Positions 30,505 through 44,600 of a stretch of DNA of 64,000 nt are shown piece by piece; position 1 is the stretch's first letter; each line of letters starts with the position of its first letter. The notes beneath the pieces were generated by a model. It worked only from the letters and a program-made list of their open reading frames with translations, made no database searches and had not been told where the DNA came from. The stretch lies in assembly GCF_020497125.1 (NCBI RefSeq), contig NC_059081.1, forward strand, positions 12,761,105 to 12,825,104. The letters are read 5' to 3'. The position numbers and the translations under genes were made by a program. This DNA is from Mauremys mutica (Eukaryota > Chordata > Testudines > Geoemydidae).

Positions 30505-32558
30505 AAAAATATCAAAGAACAGTTTTATTTAGCATATTTGGCACAAAGCTTACAAGAACAGTTTTGTTCCCTTCTCAAATTTAATACAACTAGCAAGAAA
30601 AAAAAGCATATAATACATTTAGTAAGTTGTACAGAATGTGAAATGGGGGGAAAAAGAGGCACCAGAAAGATCTATCAAACAAAATCAAAGTGCATGAAAA
30701 ATATTTACTCCAAGTGCCTCCTGGTATTGGATTAAGGCACCACTAGTCTAGAATGTTTACTGGATACTCTAGATAAGCAAATCCTGGTTTCTGGAATGTA
30801 CAAGTCCTTCCTCTACTTGTTATAGGACCTGAATACTACAGTTCTTTAAAATGGAATGATTTTGTATTTCTGTAAAATATTAAAAAAGGAGAGACTCTTT
30901 CTGCTCAACATCACTTCAGAGGATGACATAGATTTGTCATTATCATTTGCCTTGAAAAGGTAGAGGAGCTAAAAGTATAAACTGATGTTTAACCTTTTAA
31001 ATAATTCAGAGCTTAGCCTACACCAGCTCTTAATGATTTAACAGATAATGCCACAGCAAAACACAGGATCTGGTATTTGAAAAATGAATGGATACATTAT
31101 ATAAGGTATAGCAAATTTAAAGACTTTTGGCATACATTAAATCAGTATCTGACAATTAGTGTTATTTGTAGTATATAATAAACAATCATACGTGACTCAA
31201 GTAAGTATTACTGCAAATCTTCTTTTGGATTACTCATTAGGTCTGGCAAATTCCAGGGACATTTTAAACATGTAGAAAGGCCCCAGGACAGAGTAGTGGT
31301 GGGGTTTCTTTGTTTTGGTTTTTTTTTTCTGGTATAATTAGAAACAGCATCTCATACTTAAGATTCTGCAAAGCTAGCAAGAAATAAAAATGTTTGGCTC
31401 TTGAACGTATCGTATCATAAGGACAAATAGCTCAGTCTAACAGATTTAAATTGCAGATGAATAAATTTAAATGTTACAGCCAAAACAGTAAAGAACCACA
31501 TTAATGTAGGTATCTGTAAAATCGGTTCACAGGTATGTATCTGCAATATTGAAATATGGTGTTTCAAGAGCAAGCCAAGCCTGCAGAGCACCACAAATCT
31601 TAAATATTCAAAAGAAAACCAGCTATTCTGATGTTCCACATATTCATTTTAAAGGTGACTATTGCTAGAGCTAAACAATAACTGCAGTTTTGAAAACACG
31701 CCCGCATTTACACCTGGGGTAAGCGGTTTCCATAAAGTGAGTTGAAGTTGCACTTGATTATACCAGGTCTGAGTTCGGCCCTGTTGCTCAGTTTTCTCCT
31801 TTACTAGTAGTAGAAAATTAGATGACAGATCAATGTCAGTATTAACAGTCTAATGGGAAACAATAACTGAGGAGTATGGTAGAGACCTGTTGTTCAATTC
31901 CTCTACTGTAGAGGGTATGAAAAAAATCTCAGAAGTTTGAGACTGTGTTTAACCTGAATTTCGAAAAAAACAAATTTCTCCTTGGAGATGCACAGCCATG
32001 TAACTATGAACCCTAAGCAGTACAATGAATTCAGTTTTTGTTTTCTTATGGTGTAAACCTCAAGAACACAACTGTGTGTGCACCATTAAAAAGCAAACAA
32101 ACATCTCCCCCCCCCCCCCCAGAGTATTACAAATCCTAACCAGCAAGGCTGAAAGCGGGCATTGAGAGATGATCTAAAGCGGAATGTGATGGTTCAGAAG
32201 ATACACACAGAGAACAGTTCAGTTGTGGATGACACTACACTTTTTTGGGTTAGTCTGGACTTTCCCTAAAGCCTTTGCCTCAATGTACAACTGCAGCTTT
32301 CATTAACCCCTTTGCCCTCAATTATTTGCTACATGTAAAATATGCCACAAAAGTAACTGTTAGGGACTAAAGATTTAAGGACATTTCCTTTTTGTCCTCT
32401 ATTAACACAACTACAATCAGCATAAAGAAAACTGTATTTACTCAACTCATTTATTTCATGATTTATATGTAGGTCATGTAGCAACTTAGTATCTGTGATT
32501 GTGCACTTGTGCTTCTGTTCTCTGGCACTTTGTTGAGGAGAAATTAGTTTCTGGATAA
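30505..32558 (-). other. SNX4: SNX4 3' untranslated region (inferred)
   Basis: It runs from the TGA at 32559-32561 to the best poly(A) site downstream on the minus strand. It contains a C14-type run on the plus strand (about 32107-32120) and AU-rich stretches. The end point is inferred from the signal at 30524-30529; shorter isoforms are possible because other AATAAA-like words occur. Confidence 0.6.
30524..30529 (-). promoter_or_regulatory. SNX4: Probable SNX4 polyadenylation signal (AATAAA)
   Basis: On the minus strand AATAAA is followed about 20-40 bases later by a GU-rich element (TATTTTTGTTGTGTTGTTC), the standard layout of a strong poly(A) site. Cleavage would fall near 30505. Confidence 0.6.
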
Positions 32559-32606
32559 TCACATCTTGCTGAAGCACTCTTTTGCGTTTGTCCAAACTTG
32601 AATTCC
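32559..32606 (-). CDS. SNX4: SNX4 terminal coding exon
   Basis: Encodes GIQVWTNAKECFSKM and TGA. The acceptor is CAAAAAG with the T run set back behind four purines, somewhat weak, but the peptide is the known SNX4 C terminus. Confidence 0.93.
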   Translation of the reverse strand, partial: GIQVWTNAKECFSKM

Positions 32607-35600
32607 CTTTTTGAAAAAAAGTGATTTTTGCTTATTCTAAACAAAGGAACCTTGCAACAAATAAATAAATGTGACATGTTTGCATACATTACCTGTAGAC
32701 TTAAGCAATGCAAAACTCCCACTGACTAATAGGAACTTTACATATATAAGGATGGGGAAAAGACTGAGGATTTGGTCCACACTGTTTAATGCAAACTGTT
32801 ACCAACACAGGAGAATCTCTCTTAACCTCAGTGCATGCCAGGAAGAAAGAGTAGGCAGCAAGGATATGGCATCTTGCATGCAAGATGGACTATGCTGCAG
32901 CTCCTACTCGATTGATTTCCAGCCTTCTGCAACAGCAGTTCTCTCATTTGTTACAGATCTGCCCCTGGGTCCCCTACTACTATTTACATATTTGTCCTAT
33001 CCGTCAGAAGCAAAACCTACCTTTTTGCACATACTAATCTGCATCACAGCATAACTTATGAGGGCCTCTTTCAAGTCATGATTCTTTTGCTCTTTGAAGC
33101 GTTCAATATCTGTCCAGGCACTTTTCACAAACTCTCTGAAATGAAAACAATATAGTTTTGTTAATGTGAATGTTTTTAAAAAATACTTAATAAATTATGG
33201 GCCCCAGCCAGCTTCTACTGAAATTATCTGGAGAAGGACTCTGCCTTTGTCAAAACCTGAAGTGCTACACTTTTATAGTCTACGAGTTGGATCAGAGTCT
33301 TTTCTATGCACCGTGGATGGGATCCTCATTTTATATGTTTACTTGCTCTAATGTTGGAATGTGTGCCACAATAATTCACCTAGTTCTTCAGAGATTTTTA
33401 ATAGCAAATCACATACTTTTTTATAAACTGGAGACCTTCACAGATAAACTTCAGTCAGATCTATGTGGCCACTGAACTAAATGAATAATTCATAACGAAT
33501 TTATATTCGGATCCTTGACAGCCTCGCTAAATACAGTGCTCTGGTTGAGGGGCTTTGTGCCTTAGCATCCTCTTAGATCATCTCATTTCCTGTGAGAATC
33601 CTATAGACCCTCTTAAAATTCACTTGTCGCGAGCATTTAAGTCAGTAATGTACGATTGTTTGAATGTTTGCAGGAAGTGGGCACAAGCTTAGCTGAAGCA
33701 AATTTATTTCAGAATAGAATACTCCCTTTTCTTGTTTGTCTGCAATATTTGCCTCCAGCGCTACACCTAACCAAAACAGGGGCAAGTTCATACTGTAAAA
33801 TAACTCATAGCTTACTGTTTGTACTGCACTGCACAAACTAGACAAGTATTCATTTGAAAACTGTTTCCTGAGCTATAAAAGCAGATGTCCAGCACTTCTG
33901 TCAAGATGATTAAGGAATTCCATTTACCGGGTCCTAATTTCTATTGAGTATTTTGTTGTTTTGAACTGTGTATGAACTGGTCTGTTTCTTATCTTTTGGC
34001 ATGGAAGGATTACAGCTAACAGATAGCACACTCATCTTTCCTATAACAACAATGAATGTGTTCTGACACAAATGTCTAGGTTTTGCAATGTGAGTTCCTA
34101 CTAGTTAGAAAACTAAGACTTAGTCATTCAAATGTAGCTTGCTAAAACATTTAATCACAAACAGAAGTCAACTATCCTTCATACAAAACTTTCTAAGGAA
34201 TTATTAGCTCTAATGTCAGGAGCTATATTTATAGACTGGACTAAAACTACATCTGAATTCTACATTCAAGTAGCCACTACAAAGCTCAAATCCTCGTTTG
34301 CTTACAGCCCACCTGTTAAACATATTACCAGCTGAACATAAAACAAGGAGTCGGCCATTAAATGGGTCTCAGTAACTGGGAAAGCGATCAGCTCTTACAT
34401 ATGGTACCGTCTCAGATCAGGAGCTAACTGAGTGTACTGTACTTAATTTCACAACTTGTAAATGACAGGAATTTTTATAGACAACTCATAAACACCAAGG
34501 ATATATTAAAAATTCCACCTTTACCTGCCCTCCACATTTTTAGATTTCAGTTGTTCTTCCCCTTCATGTATCTGTTCTTCTAGAACCTTTATCTTGCCTT
34601 CTCTTTGCTCAGGAGTTTCCTGACCAAACAGTTTGCTTGTCATTCCCTTTAGAGAAAACGTTCTCAGAGTCTAAAATCAAACAGAAAAATGCTCTAAATG
34701 CTTTGTTCCAGTAGAATGAGAATTAATATTTGGCTGGTGGAGCTCAGACACTGAAAAATGTACTACTGTGAGGTGGGTGCAAGAGGCATGGTAGTTCAAA
34801 TTAAAACCAACAGTTAAACAAACCTATATTACACTGCTACCTCGATATAACGCCACCTGATATAACACGAATTTGGAAATAGTGTGGTAAAGCGGTGCTC
34901 GGGAGGGGGGGGGGCGCCCTGTGTACTCCGGTGGATCAAAGAAAGTTCAATATAACACGGTTTCTAACATGGTAAGATTTTTTGGCTCTTATATCGGGAT
35001 AGACAGCATTATATCGGGATAGACAATTTTTAGTAAATACACCTCTATCTGAAACTTCACATAAAGTCTCTAACCTCTTCAAAAACTGCCTTCAAATTAT
35101 TTCCATTGCTGTATGCAGTGTTGTAGCCGTGTTGGTCCCAGGACATTAGAGAGAGACATGGTGGGTGAGGTAATATCTTTATTGGACCAACTTCTGTTGG
35201 AGAGAGAGAGAGAGAGACACTTTCAAGCTTACACAGAGCTCTTCTTCAGGTCTGGGAATGTCCTCAAAGAAGAGCTCTGTGTTAGCTCGAAAGTTTGTCT
35301 CTCTCACCAACAGAAGTTGGTCCAGGAAAAGGTATTACCTCACCCACTTTCTCTCTTCAGATACTTTGATCGATAAGATTCTTATGGCCTGATCCACTGA
35401 CCACTGGACTCAAGGGAATGACTCCCATTGACTTTAATGGGCTTCATTCTGGGCCCATATTGAATTAATTTGTTTTCAGTCACCAATTTCTAATCTTCAA
35501 GTAATATTTCTTGTCATATGATATGAAAAAACAGTGAAATAATTCTACACTAAGATATTAATAACTTTAGCAGTAATTGTTTACTCTGTTTATTCACCTT

Positions 35601-38600
35601 TCAGATTAAATGCAAATATTTGTTTTTAGATATTATCTAATTTCAGCCATTTTCCTGGGAGGGGGGAAGGGGGGCGGAGAGAGGGGCAACGGGGGAAGGT
35701 GAACCTAACATTTCATAATGAGGATGGTAAGCTTTTAAAAAGGTACAACAAAGATTTTTTTTCCTCTAGATGACCATAACTAACCAGAAACTTTGGTCTT
35801 GGTAGTATTCTATTTCATCTCATTTGAAACACTTCAGAGCACCTTACCTGCAAGCCTGTATTTGCTAGATCTTAATATAAAAAGCCCCACACAAATGGTA
35901 TTAATCACTATGAAAAAAAAATTAGTGTAAACTACTAAAAGATCTACAGCTCACGTGATACTTGTCATCATAACCAGCTGTCCACGTTATCTATCTGTTA
36001 AATGCCATTTAGATGGCACCCTAACTTGTTTAGATCTCTTAAAAAAAAAATAAAATCTAAGTCTTGAAGAAGAAAATGGAAAAACAGACTCACTCCTGTT
36101 GCTAGTTCTTCACACTGTTGTTTCTTAGATGCCAGGTCCTGAGCAGCCATTTCCAAGTCATACTGCATTAGTTCATGTTTCCTGCAAACGGCCCTGAAAA
36201 CAACCAATGAACAATTTGTCATTTAACGTTTTGTCTTGCTACGTTTTCACCACCTTCGAAGCTTTAAAAAAAAGGTTAAAATGTTTTTTTTTAGCATATG
36301 TCGTGTTCACTTATTTATCTAGCCTGTATTTAATAGTCCTATAACAGTAAACATAAGTCTAGTGCAAGCCTGCTAAATTACAAATTGTTGAGATGAGTTC
36401 CTGTCTGCATCCTGTAAAACTTGCCATACCAGTATTGCCCTGGCCTCTTCTTTTGTCATTCAGTGTTGAACGCATTCTAAGACAATATGCATTTCCTCAC
36501 CTTTTGGGGGCGAAGCCAGACTTTAAGGCACCTGCTCCCCTACATGGTGTAAACTTTGCTTGTGCCAATCAGAAACGAACACAAACAGGTTTTGGGCCCC
36601 GTCCCCTATGACACTTCTATGATGTCATTGTGGGTACTTTATGGCCTGCCTGCCATGTGCAGGCAGGGAGAGGAGAAAGAAAAACGAATCCTGTGTATAC
36701 CCGTGTATCCTGTGTATACCCGTGTATCCTGTGTATGCCCGTAACCGAGCCTGATCACCTCGAAGCCTCTCTCTCAGCTCACGTGTTTCAAACAGAGCTT
36801 CTACGTTTGCCGGTCGTTATGCGTTGGTTTGTATTTGTAAGTATCAGTTATTACTAAATGCTGCATCTTTGTTTATAAATATTGTTAGTAGATATTTTAG
36901 TCATTGTGTGTTTTAAGTTTCATTAACTCTATTAGCTAATCATACGCTGCTCCCTTACCCCTTGTAATTATCCCCAATAAAACTTTTAAACTGATTAAGT
37001 TTAGTGTGTGTGTGTCTGCAGTTTGCATCGTAACCCACACTCTCCTTGCATCCCTTACCAATATAGTCTGTTGCCACGTGCAGCCTGGTAAATAACAGGC
37101 CTGCATTTTCTTTCGCCCCTGCGAGTCCGTGGCAATCTACACAAATTTTCTGGTACGTTAGTGATTTTATACTTCAGTGACCCGAAGCATATTCTCCTGC
37201 TGCTCCTTTTTCCATAATCTCATACTAAGATTTTGTATGCCATATAAAACCATCCTCTATCTATGGACATCCTTGTAAAATGGTTTCATTCAACGTTACA
37301 GTAAAAATTCCAATTGTAGGAAAGGGTTTACATGTCATTTTGGACATTGTGCCTGTGTGACAGGCAAAGATGCACATTAATCTTAGGAAAATATCTTTCA
37401 TTGTAACTTAACCCAGAGTCTTCAAATTCCTTAGAGTGTACTAAAAAATTTTTGTTTGTAAAAAGTGATACTGTACCTAAATTTATACAGCACCTTTCAT
37501 TCAGAAGGATCTCAACGTGCTTTGCAAACTTTACGAATGGATTTGCAAACACAAGTGTCGCCACTTCCTTAGTGAATGTGGCAATTGTAACTGTTCACAG
37601 CAAAAAACCACAGTACTTTAGGGCAGGAAGGAGTACTAGGGGAGGTTAGGGAGGCAGAATGCATCTGTCACAACCAGACATTATTTGGGAAACTTAAAAA
37701 AAATTCCCATGCCTAGTTTTGAACAGCTGTAAGTGGCAAGAGACTCTTTTGTGTCTCATAATGGAAGATAGCACCTCCAGCAGAAGACTGTCCTGGGGCA
37801 TTGATTCAAAGGGAGGAGCACAGCTTAATCAACACACAACCAGGGCCGGCTCCAGGCACCAGCTGAGCAAGCTGGTGCTTGGGGCGGCATATTTTATGGG
37901 GCGGCATTCCACCCAAACCCAGGGCAGCATGGCCGGTTGTTTTTTTTAAGTTTGCCGCTCCGGCCACCCTGTAGGGGGCGGCAGAGCCGAGGAGGGGAGT
38001 GCCCTGTAGCAAACTGGGCAGGGCAGCTCCTGTTCTTCCCTCTCCGCCGACTGGAGCGGAGCGGAGCCCTCCCGGCAGGCGGCACAGTGGTCGGGACCGC
38101 GGGACAAGCGCCCAGCTAAAGCCCTGGCCGCCCCCCTTCTCTCTCTCTTCCCCCCCCCACTCCCTCCTTCTTCCCCACTAGACTGGGTGCGCACTCTGCA
38201 GCACCTCTGCAGCACAGGGAGTGAGTCCCTCTGCACCCCGGCTCTGGCTGCCCGGCAGGGTTTTGTTGTTTTTTTCCCCCTGCTTTGCCGCTCCGGTCGC
38301 ACCGGTTTCCCCCCCACCCCCCTCGATTTGCCGCTCTGGCCATGCTCCAGGTTTTTTGTTTTGTTTTCTTTCCCTGCTTTGCCACTCCAGCCTTGCTGCA
38401 GGTTCCCTCCTACCCCCGCTTTGCTGCAGATTTTTATTTTGTTTTCTTTCCCTGCTTTGGCGCTCCGGCCGCGCTGCGGGTCCCTCCCCGCTGCTCCAGC
38501 CGCGCTGCAGGTTTTTTTGTTTGGTTGGTTTTTTCCCCTCCTGCTTTGCCGCTCTGGCCGTGCTGCAGGTGTCCCCCCCGACTTTGCTGCTCTGGTCGCG

Positions 38601-41600
38601 CCACAGATTTTTTGTTTTGTTTTTTTCCCCTCCTGCTTTGCCGCTCCGCCCCCCCCCTTTTTTTTATCCGCTTGGGGCAGCAAAAAAAGCCAGAGCCGGC
38701 CCTGCACACAATGTTACTTCCTAGAGCAGCTGGATTTTGTCTACCATTGAATTACTAAGCAGCTCAGCTATACTTAACTCTGATTGGCTTACTGGGTAAC
38801 AAATGATGCAAGGTATTTGCAGACTTCAGAACGTAACCGTGTAATGTTTTCTTCAAAAGTAAAAACTGTAAAGGATAGAGACAAATCTGCAGAGCATGTA
38901 TTAAAATAAAGCAACAGAAGTACAGGGGTTCTAATCTTTTATGTTAATATACTTACCGCAGAGCTTCTGCATAGAAAAGATATTCTTTTAGCTGATCTGC
39001 ATAATGCTCTTCCTCTTCCAATATGTCATCAATAGAAGCTGCATATCTGGTAAAGTACAACCTTTGGTTAAACACAAGAACCCCTGATTTAGCTTCTTAA
39101 ATGATATAAATACTGTAAAAGTGAAAGAACCCTATTTCTTAGCGATAATCGTAAGTTACCTTAAAAGGGCTCTTTACTGTTGGATTTAAAAGGTGTATTT
39201 TAATGCTGAACAGACGAATGTACACTCTCCTGAAGGCCTGTTTCTGAAGTTATTACTACAGTGAAGTGATAAATCTTACACTAGGTCAAACGTTTTCTGC
39301 TGAAGAGGAGGCTGTTTTTATTACAGGAAAAGGAAAAAAACAACTGGCTAAAGTAATTTATTCCTTTTCTTCAGTGATTTTCAACAGGCAGCAGCAAACT
39401 GAAAAATATTCATAACAAATTTCAGAAGGAGAATGGCATCTTTAAGGTTTGGTGACGTGAACTTGATGCCTTCTAAGAGGCTAGAGGCAACATTTAAGAG
39501 GCGATTTTCACTTGACCCTCAGTCAATGGTGATGGAAACAATGGCATTTGAGAATCCTCAGCACTTTGCAGAATCAAGCCTTTTAGTTCCTTAAGTAGCA
39601 AGTTCAACAACCTGTCCTTCACATACAAGAGTGTCAATTCAGACTAGCAGCTATATATGCAAGTCTTTGAGGAGCACATTTTCCAAAGTACTCAATGTTG
39701 ACCTAACTGTGCCTACTGTAATCATTGAGAGTTTTATCACTGCTCCCGTTGACTTCAATGGAGCAGAGTTAGGCTGACGCTGAGACATTTTGAAAAATCC
39801 CACCCCCTACGGTGCGTGGCAGAAAGTGATTTTAAATTTACAATCACTTAAAAAGGTAAGAAATGTTGTATGACAGCTTTCAACGGGCTCCCATTGTTTG
39901 AAAAAGATTAGCGTTTTCAAGCATGCTTAGGGACAGAAGTACCTCTGTAAAATGGTTACTGCACGTATCTTCTCTTGTATGTTTTGAGTTATATCTGATT
40001 AGCCTACTAACAGAAATAAGATTTTACTATTGTCAGCAACACAGAGCCAATGCAGTTGGGATGAATGAGCTGTGTTATATTCCACCCCCTGTAGCATCAA
40101 CAAAACCAACTAAGTTTGAATTCTAGAGTCTTTGTTGCAAAGGCTAAAGCAAAAAGTATAAAAACCCACTAAAATGACAACAAAATATAGAAGTAACAAA
40201 ACTTTGCTAATCACCACCACACTCTTTGTTTTCATGTTGTTCCTTGCATCCAACACTTCATCTGTGTCTTTCACATTGTAAGATCTCTCAGTCTCCTCTC
40301 CTATCTGTGTTTGTGAAGCAACCAGCACAAAAGGGACCTCTGGGCACATGTCACCGTGTAAGGCATCTTCATACACCAAGCACTATTTGTGTCTGGTTTT
40401 CTTCCTAAAATCATGGGACTTTATCACCTGCTCCCTGTCCCTCAAAGTCAGACCTGCTGGCATATGTAAATGACAGCCTGTTTTCAGCAGGGAGGCTCTC
40501 CAGCAACTAGGATCTAGGGAAGGACTGCTGGTGGCTCCCACGCTGAAAGGGAGCTGGGAGTGTGAACTGGAAGAGTGCTGGGAGTTCCACTATTGAGATT
40601 CCCATAGGAAACAACTGTGGCTGTTAGGTCCGTCCTGTCAAGGGACAAGGTAAGGAGCCTGAGGGGGGATATAGCCAGAAGCTGGCAAGCAAATCAGGGG
40701 GCCGGCTGGAAGGTGATGTGAGCCCTTAGAGCTGAAAAGTGAAAGCCAGTCATGTTTGGGAGAACTATCTGTAGTTTCTAGTTGGGGGACTGTGGAATCC
40801 TGAGGAGAAGACATGGATTGGACAGAGGGTTCCTATACAAGAGCTGGACTGTAGAATCAAAAAAATGTAGGTCTGGAAGAGGTCAGCTAGTCCAGCCCCG
40901 TGCCCTGAGACAGTAAACCTAGACCATCCCCGACAGGTGTTTGTCCAACCTGTTCTTAAACATTTCCAATGATGGGGATTCCACAGCCTTCCTTGGAAGC
41001 CTACTCCAGAGCGTAACTATCCTTACCGTTAGAACTGTTTTCCTAATAGCTAACCTGAATCTCCCTTGCTCAGATCAAGCCCTTTACTACTTGTCCTACC
41101 TTCAGTGCACATGAGGAACAATTGATCACAGACCTCTTTATAACAGTCCTTAACATATTTGAAGATTGTTATCACATCCCTCCTCAGTCTTCTTTTCTCA
41201 TGACTAACCATGGCCAGATTTGTAAGCTTTCTGCATAGGTCAGGTTTTTCCAAACCTTTTATCGTTTTTGTTGCTCTCCTCTGAACTCTCCCAAGTTTGT
41301 CCACACCTGCCTCCTGTGTCTTACATGCAACACCCCATAATGTTATTAGCCTATTTTACAATTGCATCATATGTTGGTTCATATTCAATTTGTGATCCAC
41401 TGTAACCCCAGATCCTTTTGTGCAGTACGTCTGTCTGGCCAGTTAGTCCCCATTTTGTAGTTGTATATTTGATTTTTCCCATCCTAAATGTAGTACTTTG
41501 CACTTGTCTTTATTGAATTTGATCGTCTTGATCTCAGACCAATACAATATATAATTTGTATATTAATAAACCAGAGCCTAGGAGTGAGATTTTGTTCTGG

Positions 41601-44600
41601 GCTGTGACTGTTGTGCGCATGATTTTATAGAAGGGAGATCTGAGGTACAGCACATCCAAGAAGGGTCCAGGCAAGGTGACCTTGTGACAGAAGTCTGATA
41701 ATCTGTTAACAGCTTGCTTTTCAAAGGAGGCAGGAAGGATACAGGGATAAATTAAATAAAAGTAAAAAACACACCACACTGGTAGTTGGAGCAGGGAACA
41801 CGTCTCAATGCTACCTTTAATTACTGTCTGGTGCTCCAGATACGTGTCTTTTTTATGTGTTCTGAATTTAAAGCCCACCAATAATGTACAGCCAAGGAGG
41901 TGAGAGAAGACTCTGGGCTTAAACCCCAAGCAAGTTGAGAAGGTGCTGTCTTTGAGCTTGAAGGGCTGATCTCCTGCATAATCATCTATAAAAGGGCAAT
42001 GGCATCTGCCCAGTTTTGTGAGAGAGGAGCATTACCACCGTGTCTGTATCAAGACTTGAATTTAAGGCTCTGGGGGGTTTTTTTGTTTTTGTTTTTTTAA
42101 AGTTCCTAAAACAAAAGAGTTGGGATTTTTTAGGGCTACAGATGGACTGTACTTCAGTTGCAGCCAAGTTTTTCAAGGGAAGATTTATGACCGAATGCTA
42201 GGAGTTGTTCTGCCCAACTCCCACCTAAACATACCCCAGAGCAGAATTTATACAAAAACTTAAATCATGGTTTGACAAAGTAGTAGGTCAGCAGAAGCTG
42301 CACTTCTGACTATTTGAACCCAATTTTGCGCACTTTAGGCCAAAACAGGTTAAACAAATCATGGAAATCCCCAAAGAGAAAGGGAAATGCACAGCAGGGA
42401 ACACGCTTCTACAAACAGGGAAATAAATGTTGCAGAGCTAAAACTTTCCAACATACTAGATTCACCTCATAGTCAATGGGAGTTGTGCAGCTAACCCACT
42501 CTTGTTATACTTTAAACAAACTAACTATTTTAGGTTGTCAGTTGATTATGGAGCAGCAATGCCAGCAAGGCTAGAGTCAAGTTTCTAAATTTAGGGGGGT
42601 CATTCATTTTTATCATGGGATAAAAGAAAAAATGGATGGCACCATGAAAATTAATACACATACAGACACTCCCCCCATACTACACAACTATGTGGCTTCT
42701 TAAATAATAATGAGTTAAATAAAAGGGACAGAAACATTTGACTAACCATCAAAAATCCTAATAAAAATGAAGCTGGTATAAGCAGGATATGTGCAGAATA
42801 GCTTTAAATGTATTGCAGGAACAGGTTTAGATATTTATAATGTATACTTCCTGCTCAGAAACCATACTCCTTGTGCAGTACTCCATACTACTTCCCATAA
42901 CATTAGATTTGGAGGGGAGGAGGAGTGGGGGAAGAAGAATTGTACTGCTCAATTATTTTTCCAGTTGATCCTGGAGGTGGGAGGGGAAAAAAAACCCAAA
43001 AAAACCAACCAACCAAATTTATGAGAGTCATAATGAGTCCCTGAACAGAGATTTCCCTACACCCACCATGAACTCCCCCATTCTCTCTCGCCCTCCCCAT
43101 CACCCCTGTGGTCAACTAGTGACATGCAGTGTTGCCAATTTAGTCGCTTTCCAATAGCCCCTGTAAATTCGAATACCATGTCTAATTTCAGTTCCTGGGG
43201 AAGACTGTCTCTGAACCTCACAACTGCTGTCTCCAGTAAGAAATGAGCTAGAGAGGCCACTTCTGGGATCACCTGTTTGTTAGAGCAGAGAGAAAAACTA
43301 TGCCATCGGAGATTGCCTTTGATGGTTATTCATTAAAGCATGGACTAATATAGGTTACCCTGGGAACTCTCCACCACCATCATTCTGGGTCTTCAGCACT
43401 AACAACATAAAGGGCAGAAGTCTTAGGTGTTAAGTCTTACAACCTCCTTGTGCCTCTAACTGCTGTTTTATGGTAAAGTGGAGCAGGTATAAACTGGAGG
43501 GGGGTATAATCTTTTGAAGGAGGTATTTGTTCTATTTGCTTTACTTTATTTGATTAAAACATCTTCTCAACATTCTGACAGCACAGCATGGTGCATGTTG
43601 ATGTATCACAAAAGAGAAGCTAGGCAGGTCCAAGTACGTTTTCATTTATCTGCAGTACTTGTTCACGCAACTGAAAATAAATTGATTTCTACGGGACTGT
43701 TCAAATTTTGCAGTATTGTAATAAATATTTAACGCTGCACTCCACTTCCTTATTCTTTCTATGCCCTTTTATTTGGAGTTATTTCTTGTAATGGGATTTC
43801 GGCTGTATAATAAAACTATTTTAACATTAACCATAAAACTGTTTTTAAACATGGAAATAAATGCTTCTATGTTTCATTCCTAAACACTCATATTATTTAA
43901 GGATGTGATAAAATTCTCACTTTTTAAACCAAGCGTTAATTGAGAATTCACTGTTAAGCGAGCTTCTCCATAAAATTCTATTTGGCAGCAGGAATCTGGA
44001 AATTTATATCCCTTACTAAAACTGGACAAGGGCATCAATTTACAATACAGACGTAAACTGGCATCACAAAATAGTACTACTGACAACCTTAAAGTTTTCT
44101 CATGATTCACTTTTAAAATATTATCTTTTCCAATTAAAACTATTTTATGTTTCATAGTTCCACTTGCAAAGCCACAGAACTCCTGAATGGGTTAAACAAC
44201 TACTCTACCAGTCATTATGATTTTGTGAAATGGAAGGAACCAGAGATACAGTGAATAAGAATTTCTCTACTATGTTTATTATTATTACATAGAAAGCAAA
44301 ACTAAAAGAATTCCCTGTTGCTGTAATACAGATACTATAAGCAATCTGAAGCGCTAAACAGTTTATTTTTTTATTTTGAGGGTTCTGTTCTCCTTGTTTC
44401 ATGTACATAACCATCATTGAATCCAATGGAAGTTAAACATATGTGGTAAGGTGCTCAGTAGCGATTCCTGGTTACAACCACTATTATTTCAGGATGGTAC
44501 TTGAAATTATTTTGGAATCCACTAAATAAGCCTGGGGTGCTGAACAGTTTAAAAAAAATTAAAAAAGGTTATTTAAACTTTGTTAAGTACAAATTAGCGT

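Noticed and set aside
37946..38758. Open frames of up to 253 codons in several frames
   Set aside because: They fall within the tandem-repeat interior of the hAT at 37841-38704; Lys/Gly- or Phe/Pro-rich low-complexity products with no homology that I recognise.
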